This document shows positions 6,925 through 15,400 of a stretch of 20,539 nt of DNA, in pieces (within the stretch, counting starts at the first letter, position 1; each line of letters opens with the position of its first letter). The DNA is from CAYUYM01 sp964449305 (GTDB lineage Bacteria > Bacteroidota > Ignavibacteria > SZUA-365 > CAYQST01). Below the pieces are notes generated by a model that saw only the letters and a list, made by a program, of their open reading frames with translations, had not been told where the DNA came from and searched no databases. Made by a program: the position numbers and the translations under genes. The stretch lies in assembly GCA_964449305.1 (NCBI GenBank), contig CAYUYM010000038.1, positions 1 through 20,539 of the forward strand, in the 5' to 3' direction.

Positions 6925-7677
6925 TCATTTCTCCACTTCTGTGAGTTTCGCCCGCAGGAAATCGCGGTTCATCTGGGCGATGCCGCTCACCTTGATGCCC
7001 TTGGGGCACACGGCCTCGCATTCGTAGAGGTTGGTGCAGGCTCCGAAGCCCTCGCGGTCCATCTGTGCCACCATGGCGAGCGCGCGGCGTTTGCGCTCAG
7101 GCTGCCCCTGCGGGAGGTTTGCATACTGGGCGATCTTGGCGCCGACAAAGAGCATGGCAGATCCGTTCTTGCACGAGGCCACGCAGGCACCGCAGCCGAT
7201 GCAGGCGGCGAAGTCCATGGCCGTCTCGGCGTTGTCCTTCGGGATGGGGATGGCATTGGCATCGGGCACACCGCCGGTGCTGCACGAGACGAAGCCCCCG
7301 GCTGCCATGATGCGATCGAAGGCGGAGCGGTCCACCACCAGATCGCGGACGATGGGGAAGGCGCGTGCGCGCCATGGTTCGATGTAGATGGAATCGCCGT
7401 CCTTGAACTTGCGCATGTGAAGCTGGCAGATGGTGGTCTGCGCCTCATGGCCGTGCGGGATTCCGTTGACCACGAGCGAGCAGGCACCGCAGATGCCCTC
7501 GCGGCAGTCGTGGTCGAAGGCCACCGGCTCCTCGCCGTTCTCCATCAGGTGCTCGTTGACGTGGTCCAGCATCTCGAGGAAGGACATGTCGGGCGAGATG
7601 CCCTCGGCCTTGTAGATGGCCATGCGGCCCTTTTCCTGCGGGTTCTTCTGCCGCCAGATGTATAATGTGAGGTTCAT
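6925..7677 (-). CDS. sdhB: Succinate dehydrogenase/fumarate reductase iron-sulfur subunit
   Basis: This 250-residue subunit carries electrons between the flavoprotein and the membrane quinone site through three clusters. The [2Fe-2S] ligands are C58, C63, C66 (in CREGICGAC) and C84. The [4Fe-4S] ligands are C159, C162, C165 (CIGCGAC) and C224. The [3Fe-4S] ligands are C169, C214 and C220. All are present, and spacing matches the E. coli SdhB pattern. The ATG shares one base with the sdhA stop (TAATG). The last codons contain one copy of the 18-bp direct repeat (encoding RDFLRA), 8 codons before the end. Joining the distal repeat copy in this frame would give a tail of about 41 unrelated residues, so the present C-terminus may be the native one. 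Whether the enzyme runs as dehydrogenase or fumarate reductase cannot be told from sequence. Confidence 0.96.
   Translation of the reverse strand: MNLTLYIWRQKNPQEKGRMAIYKAEGISPDMSFLEMLDHVNEHLMENGEEPVAFDHDCREGICGACSLVVNGIPHGHEAQTTICQLHMRKFKDGDSIYIEPWRARAFPIVRDLVVDRSAFDRIMAAGGFVSCSTGGVPDANAIPIPKDNAETAMDFAACIGCGACVASCKNGSAMLFVGAKIAQYANLPQGQPERKRRALAMVAQMDREGFGACTNLYECEAVCPKGIKVSGIAQMNRDFLRAKLTEVEK
6950..6967. repeat. 18-bp direct repeat, copy 2 (inside the sdhB 3' end)
   Basis: This is the exact second copy of the 18-mer at 4128-4145. In sdhB it encodes RDFLRA near the C-terminus. Because this copy is coding and conserved in context, it is the likelier original, and the 4128 copy the duplicate. 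Confidence 0.85.
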
Positions 7678-9590
7678 TATTTGTAACTCCTTGTCTGAAG
7701 TTTCACGGAGTCGAAGGTCAACGGTTCCTTGTGAAGATTCGGTGTCGATCCCACACCGGTGAACTCCCAGGCGGCGACATAGGTGAAGTTCTCGTCGTCG
7801 CGCTGTGCCTCACCTTCCGGTGTCTGATATTCCTCGCGGAAGTGGCCGCCGCAGGATTCGTTGCGGTGGAGGGCATCGTAGCACATCAGCTCCGCGAACT
7901 CGAGGAAGTCGGCCACGCGGCCGGCGCGTTCGAGCGCGATGTTGAGGTTCTCGTTTTCGCCGGTCACGATGGCGGTCTTCCAGAACTCCTCACGGAGCCC
8001 CGGGATGATCTCGAGCGCCTTCTTCAGACCGGCCTCGTTGCGCGCCATGCCGCAGTATTCCCACATCACCCTGCCCAGCTCCTTGTGGATCGAGGCCACG
8101 GTGCGCTTGCCCTTCAAACCGAGCAGCCTGTTTGTGCGCTCCTTCACCTCGGCCTCCACTCTGCGGAATTCGGGATGATCCGTGTTGACCTTCGGCTGCT
8201 TTGCGGTGCCGAAGTAATGCCCCAGCGTGTAGGGGATCACGAAGTACCCATCGGCAAGACCCTGCATCAGCGCCGATGCACCGAGGCGGTTGGCGCCGTG
8301 ATCGGAGAAGTTCGCCTCTCCCAGCACATGGAGGCCGGGGATGGTGCTCATGAGGTTGTAGTCCACCCATGTGCCGCCCATGGTGTAGTGCGCGGCCGGG
8401 TAGATACGCATCGGCACCTTGTACGGGTTCTCGTCGGTGATGCGTTCATACATCTCGAAGAGGTTGCCGTAGCGCTCGGTGATCACATCACGACCGAGGC
8501 GCCCGATGGATTCGGCGAAGTCGAGGTATACACCATAGCCTGTTGCACCCACGCCACGCTGGTCGTCGCAGGCCTCCTTCGCGGAGCGCGAGCTGATGTC
8601 GCGCGGGGCGAGGTTGCCATAGCTCGGGTACTTGCGCTCCAGGTAGTAATCGCGGTCCTCCTCGGGGATCTGGTCGGGGGGCCGCTTGTCACCGCGGTTC
8701 TTCGGCACCCAGATGCGTCCGTCGTTGCGCAGCGATTCAGACATGAGCGTGAGCTTGGACTGATGGTCGCCCGAGAGCGGGATGCAGGTCGGGTGGATCT
8801 GCGTGTAGCACGGATTCGCGAAGGCCGCGCCCTTCCTGTAGGCGCGATAGGCCGCGGTCACGTTGCAGGCAATGGCGTTGGTGGAGAGATAGAACACGTT
8901 CGCATAGCCGCCGGTGGCGAGGATCACCGCATCGGCCGCCCAGGATTCGATGGCGCCGGTCACGAGGTTGCGCGTCACAATGCCGCGGGCGTGGCCGTCG
9001 ATCACCACGATATCGAGCATCTCCATGCGCGCGTGCATCTTCACCGCACCGAGCCCCACCTGGCGCATGAGGGCCGAGTAGGCGCCAAGCAGAAGCTGCT
9101 GGCCTGTCTGGCCGCGGGCGTAGAAGGTGCGGGACACGAGCGCGCCGCCGAAGGATCGGTTGTCAAGGTAGCCGCCGTATTCACGGGCGAAGGGCACACC
9201 CTGCGCCACGCACTGGTCGATGATGCTGTTGGACACCTGGGCGAGGCGGTACACATTGGCTTCGCGTGCGCGGAAGTCGCCTCCTTTGACCGTGTCGTAG
9301 AACAGGCGGTAGATGCTGTCCCCATCGTTGGGGTAGTTCTTGGCGGCGTTGATGCCGCCCTGCGCGGCGATGGAGTGGGCGCGCCGCGGTGAATCCTGGT
9401 AGCCGAAGATGTCCACCTTGTAGCCGAGCTCGGCGAGCGAGGCTGCGGCGGAGGCGCCGGCGAGACCCGTCCCGACCACGATGACGCTGAACCTGCGCTT
9501 GTTGGCCGGGTTGATGAGCTTCATCTCGAAGCGGTGATTGTCCCATTTCTCTGTGAGCGGACCGGAGGGGATTTTGGAATCGAGTGTCAT
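7677..9590 (-). CDS. sdhA: Succinate dehydrogenase/fumarate reductase flavoprotein subunit
   Basis: This 637-residue catalytic subunit interconverts succinate and fumarate using covalently bound FAD. Visible are the dinucleotide-binding motif VVGTGLAG (38-45), the FAD-linking His72 in AHSIAAQGGINAA, the HPT substrate motif (266-268) and the active-site region LAPRDISSRSA with R330. H401 in AAHYTMGGTWVD and the C-terminal FAD contact GEANFSDHGANRLGASALMQ are also present. The length and the DSPRRAHSIAAQGG form match the Bacillus subtilis/Bacteroides-type flavoproteins and not the E. coli type. The gene starts 1 base after the sdhC stop (TAA-C-ATG) and its stop overlaps the sdhB start by one base, so C-A-B is one operon. 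No key residue is missing. Confidence 0.97.
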   Translation of the reverse strand: MTLDSKIPSGPLTEKWDNHRFEMKLINPANKRRFSVIVVGTGLAGASAAASLAELGYKVDIFGYQDSPRRAHSIAAQGGINAAKNYPNDGDSIYRLFYDTVKGGDFRAREANVYRLAQVSNSIIDQCVAQGVPFAREYGGYLDNRSFGGALVSRTFYARGQTGQQLLLGAYSALMRQVGLGAVKMHARMEMLDIVVIDGHARGIVTRNLVTGAIESWAADAVILATGGYANVFYLSTNAIACNVTAAYRAYRKGAAFANPCYTQIHPTCIPLSGDHQSKLTLMSESLRNDGRIWVPKNRGDKRPPDQIPEEDRDYYLERKYPSYGNLAPRDISSRSAKEACDDQRGVGATGYGVYLDFAESIGRLGRDVITERYGNLFEMYERITDENPYKVPMRIYPAAHYTMGGTWVDYNLMSTIPGLHVLGEANFSDHGANRLGASALMQGLADGYFVIPYTLGHYFGTAKQPKVNTDHPEFRRVEAEVKERTNRLLGLKGKRTVASIHKELGRVMWEYCGMARNEAGLKKALEIIPGLREEFWKTAIVTGENENLNIALERAGRVADFLEFAELMCYDALHRNESCGGHFREEYQTPEGEAQRDDENFTYVAAWEFTGVGSTPNLHKEPLTFDSVKLQTRSYK

Positions 9591-9591
9591 G

Positions 9592-10284
9592 TTACATTCC
9601 TCCCGCGGGAAGGTGGATCAGCCCGGTGAGCACGCCCATCGGCACTGAAATGAATCCCGCAACGATGATGGTCGAAAGGAACGGTCCGAGGCCGTTGATG
9701 AAGCCGTTGTATCTGGGATGGTTGACGCCGAGCGTCTGGAACATGGAGGAGATCGCGTGTGACAGGTGCGACCAGAGGAGCAGCATCGCCACGATGTAGG
9801 TGATGGAGATGAGGGGGTTCTGGTAGCTCAACACCACCATCGTCCATGCATCGGGCTTGCCGAGCGCATCGAGCATGTACACCGCCGGGTTTGTGGTGCG
9901 GAACGTGAAGTGCATGAGGTGGTAGGCGAGAAAGAGGCCGATCATGACGCCGGTCCACAGCATGGTGCGGGAATTGAGGGATGCCTTGACCCACTTCTTC
10001 ATGACGTAGGCGTCGGGGCGGGCCTCCAGGTTCAGCATCTTGAGGCGGATGGAGGTGATGATGTGCAGAAGGGCGCAGAGGAGAAGCACCCCGCGGATGA
10101 CCCAGAGCGTGCCGCCAAGGCCCTGGAGAAAATGCGCGTAGGCGTTCATTTTCTCCGGTCCCGAGTACATTTGCAGGTTGCCTGCCATGTGCCCCAGAAG
10201 GAACAGGACCAGGATGAGTCCCGTTGCCGCCATGACGATCTTGCTCAGGATGCTCGACTGCAAAAACCGTGTGATTGCTGCCAT
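9592..10284 (-). CDS. sdhC: Succinate dehydrogenase/fumarate reductase cytochrome b subunit (five-helix type)
   Basis: This 230-residue membrane anchor passes electrons to the quinone pool. Five hydrophobic helices can be seen (about 16-36, 62-80, 108-128, 155-176 and 202-224). Heme-ligand candidates are H32 (LLGHMAGN), H74 (ALLHIITS), H122 or H125 (YHLMHF) and H173 or H176 (WSHLSHAISS), fitting the diheme type B anchor of B. subtilis and the epsilonproteobacterial fumarate reductases. There is no separate SdhD gene, as expected for this type. It is the first gene of the operon. A short AAGGA precedes the ATG by 2 bases. In di-heme anchors of this class quinone reduction can be coupled to the membrane potential; whether that applies here is not visible. 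Confidence 0.94.
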   Translation of the reverse strand: MAAITRFLQSSILSKIVMAATGLILVLFLLGHMAGNLQMYSGPEKMNAYAHFLQGLGGTLWVIRGVLLLCALLHIITSIRLKMLNLEARPDAYVMKKWVKASLNSRTMLWTGVMIGLFLAYHLMHFTFRTTNPAVYMLDALGKPDAWTMVVLSYQNPLISITYIVAMLLLWSHLSHAISSMFQTLGVNHPRYNGFINGLGPFLSTIIVAGFISVPMGVLTGLIHLPAGGM

Positions 10285-10657
10285 AATCCTTACTCGATGG
10301 TTATGAAATGGGTGGATGAAAACCGAGGGCAGACTGGCATGCCGGGAACGTGCTACGGGATTGACGGGAGTGTGGAAAGGTGCGGAAATGGGACGATGCG
10401 AGTCGGAAGGCCAGTCGGAAAGAAGTTACTCCGTTTTCAGGAATGAACAAAGGGAGGCGGGTGACGCAGGGAAGCGTGCCATAAGGCCGGGAAACACCTG
10501 TCGCACGGTGGCACATTGAAAAAAATACCATGCCTCCCAGGGAACGTTTTCCGACACGGGTGGCGTTTGACTGGCACGTCATACCCTGCACATCGGCGCA
10601 GCACCGCGCGGCGCCTTCACATCCCCCCGTTTCCCCAACTCAGTCACCAGGTGCCAC
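10285..10657. other. Divergent 373-bp intergenic region between sdhC and the surface-protein operon
   Basis: This region must hold promoters for both sdhCAB (leftward) and the barrel/giant/FN3 operon (rightward). I found no convincing -35/-10 pair in either direction. The best leftward candidate, TTGTTC with TAACTT 16 bases on, matches poorly. It holds a group of GGAA-containing repeats (10371-10420), a 6-bp inverted repeat GTGCCA/TGGCAC (10476-10481 and 10509-10514) and a run of seven A (10519-10525). I see no open reading frame here that I would call a gene. Confidence 0.6.
10371..10422. repeat. Cluster of four GGAA-centred direct repeats upstream of sdhC
   Basis: TGTGGAAAGG (10371-10380) and TGCGGAAATG (10381-10390) are tandem 10-mers, and AGTCGGAA occurs twice 12 bases apart (10401-10408 and 10413-10420). 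They lie about 90-135 bases before the sdhC start. Helically spaced repeats in this place could be regulator-binding sites for the sdh operon; no regulator is identified. Confidence 0.35.
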
Positions 10658-12427
10658 ATGCCCATGGCTGCGATCGACCGTTGTTCCCTCAATCCCGAGC
10701 AGCATCGGAGAAGACTCCGGAGTTCGGCGCTTCGCTCCTTCCTCATCCTTGGTCTTCTGCTCGCTGCCGGCGGTGCCCGTCCCATGTCCGCCCAGGATGC
10801 CGCCCCGCAGTCCCCCGTCCGCTTCACCGGATCCGTGGTGGTCACCGGCGATGTCTACGACTTCACGGCCACGCCCTCCGGTGCGGAGCAGCCGCGGCGC
10901 CCGGCCAACCTGTGGCGCCTCGTCTTTACGCCAACTCTCGAGATCGGTGATCACTTCTCGCTGCCCATGACCTTCATGCTGTCGTCGCGCGAAACGAACA
11001 CGCTCACCCCGTCCATACAGAAGCCGGGCATCCTGGAGTTCCTGCAGAACCCCATGAACAACCTCTCGCTTGCGCCCCGCTATGGCTGGGCGAAGGCCTA
11101 CCTCGGTTCGCATGTGCCGCGCTATTCCGACCTCTCCTCGGGCGATGAACAGATCTTCGGCGCCGGCATCGATCTCACGCCCGGGGATTTTCGCATCGCC
11201 GCATCGGCCGGTGTGTCCCAGCGTGCCATCGAACCCGACTCGGCTCGCGGCATACGCGGCACGTATGCGCGCAACCTCACCATGGCGAGGATCGGCTACG
11301 GGCGGGAGGAGGAGTCGTTCGTCTCCCTCAACGTGGTCCAGGGCAGGGACGATGTCGCGTCGATCCGGCGCCGGCCCGACGGGGTCACGCCGCAGGAGGG
11401 CGTCACCGCAACAGCCAGCTTCCGCATCGGCCTGGGATCGGATCTGTCCCTCACCGGCGAGGCCGGGGCCTCGGCATTCACGCGCGACATGGATGCCGCC
11501 ACGTTCGACGCCGGACTTGCGGTGCCCTCGTCACTCTTCACGCAGCGCATCTCCTCACGTGGCGACTACGCCGGCCTGCTCGCGCTTGCCTACAGCACGC
11601 CGTCCCTCGGCCTCAAGCTCTCCGGCAGATACGTGGGGGCGGGCTTCGTGTCCATGGCCTTCCCGTGGCTGCAGGCCGACCGGCTCGATCTGCTGCTCGC
11701 GCCGCGCATTGTGCTCTTCAACAACGGCCTCAACCTCTCCGGCTCCATCGGCTACAGGACGAACAACCTGTCCAACACCATGGCTGCCACTTCCACACAG
11801 CTCATCAGCAATGTGAACGCGCTCATGCAGTTCACCGACGAGCTGTCGATCAACGCCCGCTATGCGAACTTCGGCATGCGCAACAACAACCGGAACGACA
11901 CGCTGAAGATTGAGAATGTGACGAACTCCTTCAGCATCGGACCCACGTATGCGCTCCAGACGCGCTCCGCCGTGCACACCATCTCCGCCTCCTGGGCACT
12001 CGATGCCTTCACCGACTTCAACACGGTGACCGGGCAGGCTGGCAGCAACAACACGAACACCATCACGGGCCTGTACTCGCTCCTGTTCCTCACCGTGCCC
12101 ATCTCGGCCACGATCGTCGGCACGCATCTCACGAACGACCTGCCCGATCGCATGCTCACCATCTCCAGCATCAACGGGATGGTGACATGGGCCTTCCTCG
12201 AGAACGCGCTGCGTCCCATGGCGTCGGTCACGCTCACACGATCGGAGACGGCGGGCTTCACCGCCGACAACCAGGTGGTGCTGCGCCTCGGGATTCAATA
12301 CAGCATCACGAAGGCGGTCAACCTCTCCATCACCGCATCACGCAACAGCCATACCTACGGCTCCTCGCGGCCCGGAGTCTCGTTCCACGAGACCATGCTC
12401 GAAACCAACCTCTCCACTCAATTCTGA
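10658..12427 (+). CDS. Outer-membrane beta-barrel protein, first gene of the surface operon
   Basis: The product has 589 residues. ATG 10658 is used; ATG 10664 in the same frame has AGGTG at a better distance (10 bases). The signal peptide runs through SFLILGLLLAAGG (27-39), with a likely cut after MSA (45) giving QDAAP. The mature chain is made almost entirely of alternating strands with turns, for example LSLAPRYGWAKAYLG, LNLSGSIGYRT, ELSINARYANFGMR and AVNLSITASRN, and it ends in Phe, as many outer-membrane barrels do. I estimate well over a dozen strands, but cannot count them reliably. No TonB box or plug is visible, so it is not a TonB-dependent receptor. The next gene starts 11 bases downstream. 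A guess is that it anchors or exports the two large secreted partners encoded after it. Confidence 0.75.
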   Translation: MPMAAIDRCSLNPEQHRRRLRSSALRSFLILGLLLAAGGARPMSAQDAAPQSPVRFTGSVVVTGDVYDFTATPSGAEQPRRPANLWRLVFTPTLEIGDHFSLPMTFMLSSRETNTLTPSIQKPGILEFLQNPMNNLSLAPRYGWAKAYLGSHVPRYSDLSSGDEQIFGAGIDLTPGDFRIAASAGVSQRAIEPDSARGIRGTYARNLTMARIGYGREEESFVSLNVVQGRDDVASIRRRPDGVTPQEGVTATASFRIGLGSDLSLTGEAGASAFTRDMDAATFDAGLAVPSSLFTQRISSRGDYAGLLALAYSTPSLGLKLSGRYVGAGFVSMAFPWLQADRLDLLLAPRIVLFNNGLNLSGSIGYRTNNLSNTMAATSTQLISNVNALMQFTDELSINARYANFGMRNNNRNDTLKIENVTNSFSIGPTYALQTRSAVHTISASWALDAFTDFNTVTGQAGSNNTNTITGLYSLLFLTVPISATIVGTHLTNDLPDRMLTISSINGMVTWAFLENALRPMASVTLTRSETAGFTADNQVVLRLGIQYSITKAVNLSITASRNSHTYGSSRPGVSFHETMLETNLSTQF

Positions 12428-12438
12428 TCGGTGTCCCC

Positions 12439-15400
12439 ATGAACGCAGCCCCATCATCCCCGGTCGAGTCACCGGCCTCCACGCAGCGCGGCATGCGGTC
12501 CATCCGCCGCCTCCTGCTCCTCGCCCTGCTCCTGGTTCCCGGAGCCGGCGATCTCCAGGCGCAGTTGAACGTGTCACTCAACGTGACCGCGAGGCCGAAC
12601 CCCTACATCTCCGCCTGGTCCACACGCAAGGAGACGGCGATGTTCACGGTGATCATCCCGCCGAATGCGCAGCCCATCCAGGCGAAGTTCAAGGTGGAGA
12701 TCCGCCTCGACGGCGACCTGAAGGCGCGGACGAAGCTGGCGTCGATGCCGGTCACAACAATTCCTGCCGGCGTCTCCACCTACTATCCGGAGACGCTCAT
12801 CCCGATGAATGCGGTTGAGCTCCTGGGATCCGGAAAGGAGACGGCGACGAAGACGGGCATGCTGCCCGCGGGGGACTACGAGTTCTGCGTGGATCTCATC
12901 AACCCCGCCGATGGCAGCTCATGGCTCACGGCGCCGGTGTGCCGCTTCTTCAGCATCACCGCGTATCAGGCACCCATCCTGCAGTTCCCGCCCGACGCGG
13001 CTGTGCTCCAGCCGCAGGAGCGCCCCATCTTCCGCTGGTCGGCCGTCACCCCAACGCCGCCGGGCATCGTGCGCCATCGGCTGCTCGTCTTCGAGGTGCT
13101 GCAGGGGCAGACTCCCACGCAGGCCTTCCGCAGCAACCGGCCCATCCTGGACCGCGAGGTCGCCGCCATGACGCAGCTCATCTGGCCGGCGGATTTCCTC
13201 CTGCCGGGCCGCGTGAACCAGTATGTGTGGACCGTGCGCGCGATGGACGAGCAGGGCTCGCCGCTCGGCGAACCTGATGGGTATGCCGAGCCGTTCAGCT
13301 TCACCGTTGCAGCAGCCCAGCGCCGCGGGCAGGAGACGCAGATCACCGGCAGCGAACAGACGCAGCGCACCATGACGCAGGCCCCGCCGCCGGGAGGCAG
13401 TCAGATGCGGCAGGCACCCGCGCAGGGCAACGAGACGGTGGACCCGCAGAACTACGGAGCCGGCAATCCCCAGCCCGCACCCAGCTCGTGCCAGCCGGCC
13501 GGCGTCACACCACCGCTCGTCAACAACCAGACACCCTCGACCAAGGCCGCCAACGACTTCGTGGACTCAGTCATCACCGTCGGACTCTTTCCGATGAAGG
13601 TGCTCACCGCCTCCGGCACCTCCAGCGCCCTCGCCGGCACGGGGTCCATCCTTGTGTCGTGGTTGCGCACGCCCATTGCCGTGCAGTTCTCCGCACTCAA
13701 GGTCAACACCGACAACGTGGTGTACGACGGCGACGTGGTGGCAACGCTCGATGCCACACCTGATCCCTATTCCACGCAATGGGTGACGAACGTGGTGGGC
13801 GGTCTGCCGTGGACGCACAAGCAGGTGGCGAAACTCAACACCTGGCTCCACGCGCATTTCAACAAGCTCGTGAAGAACCTCGATCTCAACACCCAGGTGG
13901 CGAATGCGACGAACAACCCGGTGAAGCTGCCCCTCGGCCTCAACAACCTCAAGGGGTACACCGTGGCCATCGCCGAGATGAAGTTCAATGTGACGGGTGC
14001 GCAGCTTGTGGGTGTCGCAGCCTTCCCCATCCCCGAGCACAACGACACGCTCGGCTTCAAGGTGTCCAGCCTGCTGTTCGGCCCCTCCGGCCCGTCGCTC
14101 TCCGGGGCGAAGCTCGGCCTGCTCAACGACATCACCTTCACCGGCAATGTGCCCTCCGGCGACACCTACACCATCAGCTTTCTCGGGGCCAACCAGAGCG
14201 GCGACGGCACATGGGTGGACTGGGATTGCGAGGGCTTCCGCACGCTGAATGTGGACATCGGCATCGGCTTCCCACGGAGCTGGCTCGTGCCCTCCCCCGA
14301 TCCCGACCCGAACAAGAAGGTGCAGGCACGCATCACCACCACCGTGGCGGACTGGGACGACTGGATGGTGTCCACCGCGCTCCCGCGCTGCACCATCGCC
14401 GGCACCAACGGCACGGAGATCGAGGTGGTGAACATGGCCTACGACCATTCCGACACGCGCAACCCCGCGGGCATCCTCTTTCCGAAGGGCTACCAGGGCG
14501 ACACCACCACCACGTACCAGGGCTTCTCCATCAAGCTCGCCTCGGTGTACCTGCCCGACAAGCTGCGCACCTTCGAGGATTCCACACGGCGCATCAGCAT
14601 CAGCGTGAACGACGTCATCATCAACAAGCACGGCATCAACGGCAACCTGCTCGCGAAGAACGTGGTGCAGTATCCGAAGGGAAACATCTCCTCGCTCGCG
14701 GCATCCATCGACACGGTGAGCATCACGCTTGTCAACAGCTCGGTGACCAACGCCTACATGCGCGGACTCATCACGCTGCCCGTGTCGGACACGACGGTGA
14801 CGAATGCGCTCGACTACAAGGCGCTCTTCACCAATGGCAGCGGCTTCCAGTTCACGCTCGATCCGAAGGGGCCGATCACCGCGAAGCTCTTTGCCGGCGG
14901 TCAGTTCGTGCTCAACAAATCGTCGAACATGACGCTGAAGCTCGACAAGAAGGCGTCCTTCAACCTCAACCTCAATGGAAGTTTCGAGTGGGCCGATCTC
15001 GACATCGGCCCGGTGAAGAATGTGAACTTCAAGGTCACCTTTCAAAACATGGGGATGGCGTATTCCGACAGTGCCGGGATGACCTATGCCATCGGCCAGT
15101 GGAGCTTTGCATCGCCGCAGAAGTCGATCTCGAAATTCCCGGTGACCATCGAAAACATCAAGTTCGTGAACAAGCCGAAACAGGGCGACGAAATCCTGCG
15201 CGGGGCGCTGCAGTTCACCGTGGTGGTGAACCTTTCCGAGAACAAGATCGGCGGGCGTTCCACGCTCGAGGTGGTGGGCGCGATCGAGCGGCCACCCGGG
15301 AAGAAGTTCACGGCGAAATACATCAGCGTGCGCGTGGACTCGATCCATGTCCATGCGAAGACGTCGGCGGTGAACGTGGAAGGCTGGGTGGCCTTCATGC

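Larger units (their letters stand above)
4128..6967 (-). mobile_element. Putative R-M insertion bounded by 18-bp direct repeats
   Basis: The segment between the two exact 18-bp direct repeats holds the methyltransferase and endonuclease genes, the sdh terminator and the last codons of sdhB. Its base composition is visibly AT-richer than the flanks: a sampled 60-base block in the endonuclease gene (4441-4500) is about 47 percent G+C, against clearly over 60 percent in the envelope operon to the right. It carries no integrase or transposase. R-M genes are known to insert with target duplication, so either that or an att-like recombination at the sdhB 3' end would explain the layout. The repeats are seen; the mechanism is inference. 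Confidence 0.5.

Noticed and set aside
7731..9392. 553-codon open frame antisense to sdhA
   Set aside because: Covers a fully recognisable sdhA on the other strand; the translation has no recognisable domain.
10476..10525. Inverted repeat GTGCCA/TGGCAC followed by an A-run, as a terminator
   Set aside because: The T-run would precede the hairpin on the minus strand and there is no T-run after it on the plus strand, and no gene ends there.
10567..10595. TTGACT at 10567-10572 as a -35 box for the surface operon
   Set aside because: No acceptable -10 hexamer at 16-18 bases (the sequence there is ACATCG).
12187..12438. Upstream extension of the giant protein to ATG 12187
   Set aside because: The 84 extra residues are a shadow of the barrel gene; the signal peptide begins after ATG 12439.
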